A DNA stretch of 12,572 nt from Pseudomonadota bacterium (GCA_011042595.1 DQWO01000235.1:1-12572); one strand, 5' to 3'; counted from the stretch's first letter, positions 1 through 7,395 are shown. The notes: generated from the letters alone by a model not told the origin. Made by a program: numbers and translations.

Positions 1-38
1 CGTTCGGCACCCAATGCCGCTATGAGCCAAGCCCGAAC
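1..38 (+). mobile_element. Structured MITE-like repeat, copy 1 (right part only)
   Basis: Positions 1-38 match positions 2161-2198 of the complete copy at 2024-2240, with three substitutions at 9-11; the left part lies outside the window. Weaker similarity continues to about position 60 (shared ATGTAT and following bases). The 16-bp terminal inverted repeat that ends the complete copies is not visible here, so the right end is decayed, truncated or replaced. The copy lies about 95 bp upstream of the radical SAM gene and has the same orientation as copies 2 and 4. Confidence 0.8.
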
Positions 39-74
39 ATCCTGAATGTATTCCCGACAATTTCTTGTTTTTTA

Positions 75-91
75 TACCCCTCAAGGGGGTA
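75..91 (+). promoter_or_regulatory. Leader hairpin upstream of radical SAM gene
   Basis: TACCCC (75-80) pairs with GGGGTA (86-91) around a five-base loop. It lies 41 nt before the start codon at 133 and is preceded, not followed, by a T-run, so it is not a normal terminator in either direction. It may be a leader structure, or part of the decayed end of repeat copy 1. No function can be assigned. Confidence 0.3.
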
Positions 92-132
92 CTGAAAAGA
101 GTGACAGCCTTTCAGGAGTAAGGCACTAACAT

Positions 133-1056
133 ATGAAATATCTTTTTGGTCCTGTACCGTCGCGCCGACTGGGACTGTCTTTGGGCGTGGATTTGGTTCC
201 CTACAAGGTTTGTTCATTTGATTGTCTCTACTGCGAACTGGGACGAACAACCTCCCACACCAGTGAGCGGCGGGAATATGTCCCCACTATGGCCGTGCTT
301 GATGAGCTGCGGTCCCATTTCCAGGAAGCCGGCGAATCTTCCTGTGATTATGTGACCCTGTCAGGTTCAGGTGAGCCGACCTTGCATAGTAATCTGGCTG
401 ATATCGTCTTGGGGATAAAAGATATTACCGATAGACCTTTGGCGTTGTTGACCAACAGCTCACTTATGGATGATCCTGCAGTTCGCCGAGCTGTTCAGCC
501 GGTGGATGTGATACTTCCTTCCCTGGATGCAGTGACACCTCAAGTTTTTAAGCGTGTAAATCGACCTGTTGACCAGGTGCATATCGACTCAATCCTTTCC
601 GGTCTATCAGCTCTTAGACAGGAATTTAAGGGTGAAATCTGGCTTGAAATCCTCTTTTGCCGGGATATTAATGATTCTGAGTCTGAGGTTGAAGCCCTGA
701 CTAAAGCCTTTCAAGGTCTGCAGCCGGATAAAATCCAGCTTAATACGGTTGCCCGACCTGGTGCCTACCAGGAGGCGCAATCGGTATCCCTGGAATTTTT
801 GCAGCAGGTGCAGAAACGTTGGGGGGAACGGGCGGAGATCGTTGCTTCATTCAGCAGTACTCAACTGAATCACAGTCAACAGGATAGCCGGCAACAGATT
901 GTTAATACGCTTAAACGACGACCCTGCACGGTTCAGGATCTGGCCGCTTCCTGTGCGATGGTCCCGGCGGAAGTCGTCAAGTTTCTCGATTTGTTAAAAA
1001 ATGAGGGAACAGTCAGGGCATCCGTTCATGAGGGTATAACTTTTTATGTGGCATGA
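133..1056 (+). CDS. Radical SAM enzyme, COG0731 type, with winged-helix-like C-terminus
   Basis: A 307-residue protein that opens with a FGPVPSRRLG motif and then CSFDCLYC, the CX3CX2C cluster at Cys27, Cys31 and Cys34 that binds the radical-SAM [4Fe-4S] cluster. SGSGEPTLH near residues 77-85 fits the glycine-rich SAM-binding region. Family members are annotated as wyosine-synthesis-like or general Fe-S oxidoreductases; the true reaction of this bacterial branch is not settled, and I do not assign one. The last 50 or so residues look like a small winged-helix domain (TVQDLAASCAMVPAEVVKFLDLL), which is usual for this branch. The ATG at 133 is preceded by AGGAG (114-118, long spacing) and AAGG (120-123). 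The next gene begins 28 nt after the stop and encodes an Fe-S scaffold, which suggests shared Fe-S or maturation work. Confidence 0.9.
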   Translation: MKYLFGPVPSRRLGLSLGVDLVPYKVCSFDCLYCELGRTTSHTSERREYVPTMAVLDELRSHFQEAGESSCDYVTLSGSGEPTLHSNLADIVLGIKDITDRPLALLTNSSLMDDPAVRRAVQPVDVILPSLDAVTPQVFKRVNRPVDQVHIDSILSGLSALRQEFKGEIWLEILFCRDINDSESEVEALTKAFQGLQPDKIQLNTVARPGAYQEAQSVSLEFLQQVQKRWGERAEIVASFSSTQLNHSQQDSRQQIVNTLKRRPCTVQDLAASCAMVPAEVVKFLDLLKNEGTVRASVHEGITFYVA

Positions 1057-1084
1057 TGGTGCCTGGACAGCTCTGAGGTGAAAA

Positions 1085-1495
1085 ATGGCAATCATAAATC
1101 CTAAAATTCGAGATCATTTTACCAACCCCAGAAACATGGGAGAGATGGAAAATCCAACGGTGGTTGGTCGGGGTGGCGACCCTGATGGCTGTGGTGATTA
1201 TATCGAGCTGCAATTATTGCTGGAAAATGAGCGGATTATTGACATTGCTGCCCGGGTTTTTGGCTGCCCTTATGCTATTGCCACTACCAGCGTATTTACC
1301 GAACTGGTCAAAGGAAAGTTCTTAAGTGATGCGTTGGAGGTTGATGATCAGGATGTCGTGGACGCTTTGGGGGGATTGCCGGAGGTGAAGAAACATTGCT
1401 CACTCATGGGGCCTGAAGCCATGAAACGGGCGGCTTCCGAATATATTTTCCGCCAGATTACTACCCCCTGTGAGGTGGGAAATGCTAAAGCTTGA
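1085..1495 (+). CDS. NifU/IscU-type Fe-S cluster scaffold protein
   Basis: A 136-residue protein that corresponds to the NifU N-terminal (IscU-like) domain alone, without the ferredoxin-like or C-terminal NifU domains. All three cluster ligands are present: Cys36 in GDPDGCGD with the usual aspartate at 38, Cys61 in FGCPYAIAT, and Cys105 in LPEVKKHCS. LPEVK at 98-102 matches the chaperone-recognition region of IscU (LPPVK in E. coli). Such proteins assemble transient [2Fe-2S] or [4Fe-4S] clusters and pass them to target enzymes in the cytoplasm. The gene sits between a radical SAM gene and a HAD gene and overlaps the HAD gene by 14 bp, so translation is probably coupled. GAGGTG (1075-1080) serves the ATG. 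No cysteine desulfurase gene lies beside it, so sulfur must come from an enzyme encoded elsewhere. Confidence 0.92.
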   Translation: MAIINPKIRDHFTNPRNMGEMENPTVVGRGGDPDGCGDYIELQLLLENERIIDIAARVFGCPYAIATTSVFTELVKGKFLSDALEVDDQDVVDALGGLPEVKKHCSLMGPEAMKRAASEYIFRQITTPCEVGNAKA

Positions 1496-1952
1496 AATCC
1501 CCGGTCGCAGTGATATTCTCCTGAAGGGGATTGTCTTTGATATGAATGGCACCCTGACGGTGGACGGTGAGCTGGCTGCAAAGGATCGTGAGCTTCTTAT
1601 GCTCCTGGCCGGGAAGTTGGAGGTTTATGTCCTGACTGCCGACACCTTTGGAACGGCTGCGACTATGTTTGCCGGATTGCCGTTGGAGATCTGCCGGCTC
1701 AAAGGGCAGACGGGTTTTCTGGAGAAGAAAAAATTTATCGATTCCCGGGATAGTTCTTCTCTTGCAGCGGTGGGAAACGGCTACAATGATCATTTGATGC
1801 TACAAAGTGCAGCTCTGGGCATCTGTGTTCTTGGCGAGGAAGGTGCTCATCCCCTGACCATTACCCATGCCGACCTTATTGTTCCGTCAACCGGGGCAGC
1901 GTTGGAATTATTTCTCCATCCTCTTCGTCTGGTAGCTGGCCTTCGACGTTAA
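1482..1952 (+). CDS. Soluble HAD-superfamily protein resembling the P-type ATPase phosphorylation domain
   Basis: A 156-residue single-domain HAD protein. Motif I is FDMNGTLT (Asp20 nucleophile), motif II includes Thr52, a lysine cluster at 82-84 fits motif III, and motif IV is GNGYND (98-103). The residue two after the nucleophile is Asn rather than the general-acid Asp of ordinary HAD phosphatases. Together with the lack of a cap domain, this places it near the 'soluble P-type ATPase' group (COG4087). The substrate is unknown. A GTG at 1470 would add four residues, but the ATG at 1482 has GAGGTGGG (1472-1479) correctly placed before it, so I chose the ATG. The start overlaps the scaffold gene by 14 bp, making this the third gene of the operon. 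No clear terminator follows; the next landmark is repeat copy 2. Confidence 0.85.
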   Translation: MLKLEIPGRSDILLKGIVFDMNGTLTVDGELAAKDRELLMLLAGKLEVYVLTADTFGTAATMFAGLPLEICRLKGQTGFLEKKKFIDSRDSSSLAAVGNGYNDHLMLQSAALGICVLGEEGAHPLTITHADLIVPSTGAALELFLHPLRLVAGLRR

Positions 1953-2023
1953 TTCAGATTATGTCACAGATTTCCGGTTAACAACATAGAAGAATACACA
2001 AAAAGCATACCGGACACTATTGA

Positions 2024-2240
2024 CTCAACTTTCTGAGTTATGAAAAAAAACAGCCGAAAAAAAATTATTTAAAGGCTGTTCCGGCATGGCTCTCGCTCAT
2101 TCTCGCTGCACATCGTGTGCAGCTGTGAGGTGCCCGCCGCGAAACACCATCGTGGTGATTCGTTCGGCGGTCAATGCCGCTATGAGCCAAGCCCGAACAG
2201 CTTGACAATGTATCCTGAAAGTCCAACTCAGAAAGTTGAG
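2024..2240 (+). mobile_element. Structured MITE-like element, copy 2 (complete, 217 bp)
   Basis: The left end CTCAACTTTCTGAGTT (2024-2039) and the right end AACTCAGAAAGTTGAG (2225-2240) are perfect 16-bp inverted repeats. TATTGA stands directly outside both ends (2018-2023 and 2241-2246), as a 6-bp target duplication would. There is no coding capacity, so it would depend on a transposase encoded elsewhere. The interior is rich in inverted repeats. The outer stem has three blocks: 2076-2081 with 2195-2200, 2083-2085 with 2191-2193, and 2088-2092 with 2184-2188. One inner hairpin is 2105-2112 with 2116-2123. The other is 2134-2139 with 2165-2170, continued by 2140-2143 with 2159-2162 and by CACCA/TGGTG. 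It fills most of the 298-bp gap between the HAD and J-domain genes; the rest of that gap (1953-2017) shows nothing I can name. Confidence 0.9.
2043..2080 (-). terminator. Terminator-like hairpin inside repeat copy 2, minus strand
   Basis: Read on the minus strand, AACAGCC (2080-2074) pairs with GGCTGTT (2055-2049), giving a seven-pair stem with an 18-nt A/T-rich loop. Eight T residues (complement of 2043-2050) follow, two of them inside the stem. The large loop weakens the case. No minus-strand gene reads into it here, so any role would belong to the element rather than to neighbouring genes. Confidence 0.4.
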
Positions 2241-2250
2241 TATTGAGATT

Positions 2251-2553
2251 ATGTCAAACTTTGCTGAGATCCTTCGAGCCAGGAAAGTGCTTGGTCTTGG
2301 TGATCGCATTTCATTAAAAACTCTGCGTGAGCGATATATCCTTCTGGCCAAACGTCTCCATCCTGATGCCGCCAGTCCTGCCGTTGACGGGGATGAAGCT
2401 CCAGCTCTGGCAGAAATCACTCATGCCTACCAGCTGATGGTTTCTTATCTGGAAAATGTCAGCATTTCTTTAACTGATGATGACCTTCGTAAGCAGGACC
2501 CCCAAGCCTTTCATGCTTACCGTTTTAACGACTGGATGGGAGGTAAATCATAA
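2251..2553 (+). CDS. Small J-domain (DnaJ-like) protein
   Basis: A 100-residue protein whose first 70 residues form a J-domain: a helix II-like LKTLRERYILLAKRLHPD with the diagnostic HPD at 37-39, then helix III (ALAEITHAYQLMVSYL). No Gly/Phe region, zinc finger or client-binding domain follows; the C-terminus (DPQAFHAYRFNDWMGGKS) is not recognised. It probably stimulates an Hsp70 ATPase in the cytoplasm; the client is unknown. The Fe-S scaffold upstream invites comparison with HscB, but the HscB C-terminal domain is absent. I chose ATG 2251: the TTG at 2236 lies inside the mobile element's terminal repeat. The ribosome-binding site is weak (GAG at 2245-2247). Only 10 nt separate the element from the start codon, so the leader is essentially element sequence. 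Confidence 0.8.
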   Translation: MSNFAEILRARKVLGLGDRISLKTLRERYILLAKRLHPDAASPAVDGDEAPALAEITHAYQLMVSYLENVSISLTDDDLRKQDPQAFHAYRFNDWMGGKS

Positions 2554-2591
2554 GATTTTACCATTTGCAGCTAATTTTGTGCAGGATTGGT

Positions 2592-2620
2592 TTGCTATTT
2601 GGTGAAAAATTTGCTTAATA
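2592..2620 (+). promoter_or_regulatory. Candidate promoter for enolase
   Basis: The 139-bp gap 2554-2692 is A/T-rich and holds a possible sigma-70-type pair, TTGCTA (2592-2597) and TTAATA (2615-2620), with a 17-bp spacer. Neither hexamer is close to consensus, and TATAGAT nearby (about 2626) could serve instead. A weak call based only on pattern. Confidence 0.25.
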
Positions 2621-2668
2621 ACAATTATAGATATTTGAATTTAGAACAATCTGATGATCCCTGGTTGA

Positions 2669-3976
<1,308 letters not shown>

Positions 3977-3995
3977 AGAGAGTCAGAGACAATTC

Positions 3996-5042
3996 CTAAT
4001 CATACTTCTTAATGATTTTGTATAAAGTGCTTCTCTGGGCCGGCGTAAAGCCGGCCTCTTTTATGGTACTGACCATATCTTCAAGGGACATGCGGAAATG
4101 GACGCCGGCTGCAGCCACCACATTTTCTTCGATCATGGTACTGCCAAAATCATTGGCGCCGAAATACAGGGCCACCTGGGCCATCTTGGCTCCCTGGGTT
4201 ACCCAGGAGGCTTGGATGTTATCGATATTATCCAGGACAATACGTGATAGGGCCAGGACCCGCAGATAATCGACCCCGGTCGCGGCGATCGAAACATCAT
4301 CATAGAGATCGGTATTGTCAGGTTGAAAACTCCAGGGAATAAAGGCGGTGAAGCCAGCGGTTTTGTCCTGAAGTTCACGGACCCTGAGCAGGTGATCAAT
4401 CAACTCTCCCGGGGTTTCAACCGTGCCGAACATCATGGTGGCGGTGGATCGAAGTCCCTGCCCGTGGGCAAGTTCCATCACCTGCATCCATTGTTCCCAG
4501 CCGATTTTATTGGGGCTGATGTGACTGCGTACCCGGTCATCCAGAATTTCCGCTCCACCTCCGGGAATGGAGCCAAGTCCAGCCTCTTTCAGCCGGGAAA
4601 TGGTTTCTTCCAGGGTCAGGTCGGATTGTTGGCTGAAGTGCCAGATTTCCGGGGCGGAAAAGCCGTGGATATGGATGGTGGGAAAGTTCTTTTTTATATC
4701 TGTCAGCAGATTTTCGTAATAATCAATGGTCAGGTGTGGGTGAAGGCCGCCCTGGAGCAGGATTTGGGTGCCTCCCAAGTCAACGGTTTCAGCGATTTTC
4801 TGATGTAAGGTTTCCTGGTCCAAGATGTAGCCATCAGGGTCAGACTCTTCCCGGTAATAGGCGCAGAATCGACACTGACAGATGCAGATGTTGCTGTAAT
4901 TGATATTGCGATCGATGACGAAGGTGACCTGGTCTTCAGGGTTCTTGGCCAGGCGGAGATGATGTGCTCGCCGGCCCAGGGAAAGAAGTTCTTCTTCCTG
5001 GAAAAGCTGCAGGGCCTTCGATCGGGAAATGCGCTCATTCAT
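3996..5042 (-). CDS. mqnC: Cyclic dehypoxanthinyl futalosine synthase (MqnC), radical SAM
   Basis: A 348-residue radical SAM enzyme of the futalosine pathway of menaquinone synthesis. It cyclises dehypoxanthine futalosine to the spiro product that MqnD later cleaves. NINYSNICICQCRFCAYYR carries the CX3CX2C cluster (Cys53, Cys57, Cys60). LLQGGLHP, SIPGGGAEIL, SWVTQG and a C-terminal GSTMIEENVV are typical of MqnC and separate it from MqnE and CofH. The ATG at 5042 has AGGAA six bases upstream and lies 25 nt after the mqnE stop, so the two are cotranscribed. The last codons include a GC-rich palindrome (4038-4056) that may also terminate the opposing enolase transcript. mqnA, mqnB and mqnD are not in the window. 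Confidence 0.93.
   Translation of the reverse strand: MNERISRSKALQLFQEEELLSLGRRAHHLRLAKNPEDQVTFVIDRNINYSNICICQCRFCAYYREESDPDGYILDQETLHQKIAETVDLGGTQILLQGGLHPHLTIDYYENLLTDIKKNFPTIHIHGFSAPEIWHFSQQSDLTLEETISRLKEAGLGSIPGGGAEILDDRVRSHISPNKIGWEQWMQVMELAHGQGLRSTATMMFGTVETPGELIDHLLRVRELQDKTAGFTAFIPWSFQPDNTDLYDDVSIAATGVDYLRVLALSRIVLDNIDNIQASWVTQGAKMAQVALYFGANDFGSTMIEENVVAAAGVHFRMSLEDMVSTIKEAGFTPAQRSTLYKIIKKYD
4038..4062 (+). terminator. Probable intrinsic terminator for enolase, inside mqnC
   Basis: GGCCGGC (4038-4044) and GCCGGCC (4050-4056) form a perfect seven-pair GC stem around GTAAA, followed on the + strand by TCTTTT (4057-4062). It stands 61 nt after the enolase stop. On the other strand it encodes the AGFTPAQ segment near the MqnC C-terminus, so it could equally be a by-product of GC-rich codons. 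The T-run is short. Confidence 0.45.
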
Positions 5043-5067
5043 GATGTTCCTGTCTGTCGATTGAAAT

Positions 5068-6153
5068 TCAACGATTAACTTGTTGGTAAAAGGTATCTCG
5101 TTCCTGCGGTTGCCGGTTGGCGCGAACGATCAGATTACGGATATATGATTCACTGTGACCTTTAGCGCTTTTAGCCCCGGCAGCGTGGGTGATTCTCTCC
5201 TTGATCACCGTTCCATCCAGATCATTGACCCCGAAATTAAGTCCGACCTGGGCGATTTTTTCTCCCAGCATTACCCAGTAGGCCTTCAGGTGCTGGAAAT
5301 TGTCGAGAAAAAGACGGGCCAGGGCCAGGGTTTTCAAGTCGTCAACGCCACTGGTTTCTCCCATTTTCCTGATATCGGTATTGGTGGCATGGAAGGCCAG
5401 GGGGATAAAGACCTGAAAACCGCCGGTACGGTCCTGCAGCTGGCGGAGCTGTTCCATATGGTCAAGACGGTCGGCGATGGACTCGATATGTCCATAGAGC
5501 ATGGTGGCATTGGTGGGAATGTCAAGCTCATGGGCGATTGAGATGATTTCCAGCCATTTGTCACCACTGATTTTCTCCGGACATATTTGATTTCTGATTC
5601 CCGGAGCAAAAATTTCCGCCCCTCCACCGGGCATGGCCTGCAGCCCGGCATTTTTGAGCTGGCTCAGGACTTCCCGCACCGGCAGGCCGCCGATGCGGCT
5701 GAAATATTCAATCTCCACCGCGGTAAAGGCCTTCAGGATGATTTGTGGATGAACTTCCCTGAGCGTTTGCAGCAATTCCAGATAGAAGCTGAATGGCCGA
5801 TGGGGATGCAGCCCGCCGACAATATGGAATTCGGTAATTCCTTGGGTTTCTGCATCTTTTACTTCCTCCAGGATATCGGCAATACTTTGTTCGTATGCTC
5901 CTTCTTCCCCTTCCAGTTTGCTGTAAGCACAGAACCGGCACTGGTTGACGCAGATGTTGGTGGGATTGATGTGGTGATTGATATTGTAAAAGACAGTGGT
6001 GCCATTCGCTGCCAGGTTTATTTCGTTGGCAATCTCTCCCAGGGTAAAGAGGTCAGCTTCCTGGTAAAGAAAGAGGGCTTCAGCCAGGCTGATGCGGCCA
6101 CCATGCAGCCGCTGATTGGCAATCCGGTTAATTTCTGCAGTTATAGTACTCAC
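5068..6153 (-). CDS. mqnE: Aminofutalosine synthase (MqnE), radical SAM
   Basis: A 361-residue radical SAM enzyme that adds the SAM-derived adenosyl radical to 3-enolpyruvylbenzoate to make aminofutalosine, the committed step before MqnB and MqnC act. HINPTNICVNQCRFCAY holds the CX3CX2C cluster (Cys68, Cys72, Cys75). HIVGGLHPHRPF, AMPGGGAEIF, YWVMLGEKIAQVGLNFG and NDLDGTVIKERITHAAGA are family hallmarks. The start is GTG 6153, preceded by GGAAGGA in the end of the upstream gene; the ATG two bases earlier is out of frame and runs straight into TGA. Only two bases separate this start from the stop of the metallo-hydrolase gene, so translation is probably coupled. Order on the minus strand: metallo-hydrolase, mqnE, mqnC. 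Confidence 0.93.
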   Translation of the reverse strand: MSTITAEINRIANQRLHGGRISLAEALFLYQEADLFTLGEIANEINLAANGTTVFYNINHHINPTNICVNQCRFCAYSKLEGEEGAYEQSIADILEEVKDAETQGITEFHIVGGLHPHRPFSFYLELLQTLREVHPQIILKAFTAVEIEYFSRIGGLPVREVLSQLKNAGLQAMPGGGAEIFAPGIRNQICPEKISGDKWLEIISIAHELDIPTNATMLYGHIESIADRLDHMEQLRQLQDRTGGFQVFIPLAFHATNTDIRKMGETSGVDDLKTLALARLFLDNFQHLKAYWVMLGEKIAQVGLNFGVNDLDGTVIKERITHAAGAKSAKGHSESYIRNLIVRANRQPQERDTFYQQVNR

Positions 6154-6155
6154 AT

Positions 6156-6986
6156 TTATCCTTCCAGGGTGGCGCCGACACAGCCAAAGAAAAATCGTTC
6201 GGGCATGCGGGCATAGATCTGAGCTGATTTTTCCAGTCCGGTGCAGTGGGAAACCCCCAGTAGTTCTATCTGGTATTGGTCAAGAGCCTTCATGGTTTCG
6301 CTAAATTGTTCGTCGCTGGAAAAACCTAAGTGGGTGCCGCCAAGAATGGCGTAAATACGATCCCGGTTCAGTTCTTTCAGTACGTAGCGGATTATGTTTA
6401 CCATGCCGGCATGGGCGCATCCGAGAACGATGATTACACCTTTATCCGAGTCGATGACCAGGGAAAGATCGTCCAGCAGGGGATCAGGCTGTTGTTTTTC
6501 TCCTGCAGCCGTATAGGCGGTCATCTGGGGATCACCGGTTTCAAAACTGGTTTGGCGCGGGATTTCTCCGGTCAGGTAAACGGATGGGCCGACTTCAATC
6601 ATCTTCCGTCCCAGTTTAAAGTTGGCTCCCAATGATTCGAGGTATGTACGCCGATAAGGAATGCCGATAAACCGCTGGGCTTCACCCCAGAAGCGATCCA
6701 CAAACATATCCGGGTGACCGAAAACATCCACCGGACCGCAACGTTGCAATACTGCCGGCAGGCCACCGACATGGTCATAATGTCCATGACTGATCATGAT
6801 GTTGTCGATTTTGCTCAGGTTTTTTTGCAGTACGGTAGCGTTCTGGGTTATCCCCAGTCCCTGACCGGTATCAAAAAGATAAGTACCTTTTTCTGTTTCG
6901 ACATGACAGGCGAAGCCATGTTCACCGATGCCTCCGAAGGGAATGCCAACGGAATTTTCGCAGAGGATGGTTAGTTTTGTCTTCAT
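6156..6986 (-). CDS. Metallo-beta-lactamase-fold hydrolase, COG1237 type
   Basis: A 276-residue MBL-fold protein. SHGHYDH (66-72) is the main metal-binding motif. The early Asp in LFDTGQG, LGCAHAG (188-194), GGTHLGF (216-222) and SHCTG (246-250) complete a pattern seen in COG1237 proteins, which are often named after an archaeal dihydropterin-linked phosphate synthase; that name should not be taken as the reaction here. The start is ATG 6986, with AAAGGAG eight bases upstream. A longer in-frame reading back to 7136 runs through the promoter region and has no family match. As first gene of the mqnE-mqnC operon, two bases from mqnE, it may hydrolyse an intermediate or by-product of menaquinone synthesis, but this is inference from position only. 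Confidence 0.85.
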   Translation of the reverse strand: MKTKLTILCENSVGIPFGGIGEHGFACHVETEKGTYLFDTGQGLGITQNATVLQKNLSKIDNIMISHGHYDHVGGLPAVLQRCGPVDVFGHPDMFVDRFWGEAQRFIGIPYRRTYLESLGANFKLGRKMIEVGPSVYLTGEIPRQTSFETGDPQMTAYTAAGEKQQPDPLLDDLSLVIDSDKGVIIVLGCAHAGMVNIIRYVLKELNRDRIYAILGGTHLGFSSDEQFSETMKALDQYQIELLGVSHCTGLEKSAQIYARMPERFFFGCVGATLEG

Positions 6987-7020
6987 GGGCGGGCTCCTTT
7001 CTTCTGGGTTGATGGTCATG

Positions 7021-7049
7021 ATAATGAAGCAAATCTTCCATGTTGTCAA
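7021..7049 (-). promoter_or_regulatory. Candidate sigma-70-type promoter for the MBL-mqnE-mqnC operon
   Basis: On the minus strand a perfect TTGACA (7049-7044) is followed after 17 bp by CATTAT (7026-7021), which fits four of six -10 positions. Transcription would start near 7013, leaving a leader of roughly 27 nt before ATG 6986. Repeat copy 3 begins about 60 bp upstream of the -35 box. Confidence 0.55.
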
Positions 7050-7110
7050 TATGAACTCCTGGTGGAGAGCAAAAAAAGAGATTCTTGCTGAATGTCTTTT
7101 AAACTGATAA

Positions 7111-7304
7111 CACAACTTTCTGACTTGTATTACCAAAATATGCTATAAGGATGTTTGAGCTTGGCTTGTAGCGGTATTGGACGCCGAACAAATCACCACG
7201 ACTGATTTGCGGCGTACACCTCGGAGCTGCACACGACGTGCAGCGAGAATGAGCGAAAGCCATGCCGAAATATCCTGTGTTTTTTCATAACTCAGAAAGT
7301 TGAG
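7111..7304 (-). mobile_element. Structured MITE-like element, copy 3 (complete, 194 bp, inverted)
   Basis: The element's left end is at 7304 (AACTCAGAAAGTTGAG at 7289-7304 on the + strand) and its right end is CACAACTTTCTGACTT at 7111-7126, differing at two positions. Exact CTGATAA repeats flank both ends (7104-7110 and 7305-7311), a 7-bp target duplication. The interior is diverged from copy 2 but keeps the same stems, with paired substitutions at 7273/7151, 7268/7156, 7257/7167, 7215/7181 and 7208/7190. The A/T-rich first hairpin of copies 2 and 4 is lost here. It sits between the divergent MBL and isochorismatase-family genes. Confidence 0.9.
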
Positions 7305-7395
7305 CTGATAATAAATGAAGGTAGCTTGGATGAGTGATTGAAGGCGGAAGTTGAATAACACAGCTGAAAAACAATAGTGTTTATGGAGGTTGGAT

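Noticed and set aside
2024..2240. The repeat as an integron attC site (inverted repeats with CAAC/GTTG near the ends)
   Set aside because: Ends are perfect transposon-like inverted repeats with target duplications, copies occur in both orientations between unrelated genes, and there is no integrase or cassette array.
4323..4808. A 161-codon open frame on the + strand, and one of 209 codons at 5587-6216
   Set aside because: Both lie opposite mqnC and mqnE, whose motifs are unmistakable, and their translations show no recognisable domain.
3996..6153. The two radical SAM genes as F420 (CofG/CofH) synthesis genes
   Set aside because: C-terminal motifs (SWVTQG and GSTMIEENVV; NDLDGTVIKERITHAAGA) fit MqnC and MqnE, and no F420 gene is present.
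6987..7136. A 50-residue N-terminal extension of the metallo-hydrolase
   Set aside because: It would be translated through the candidate promoter; ATG 6986 has a good ribosome-binding site and starts the normal fold.
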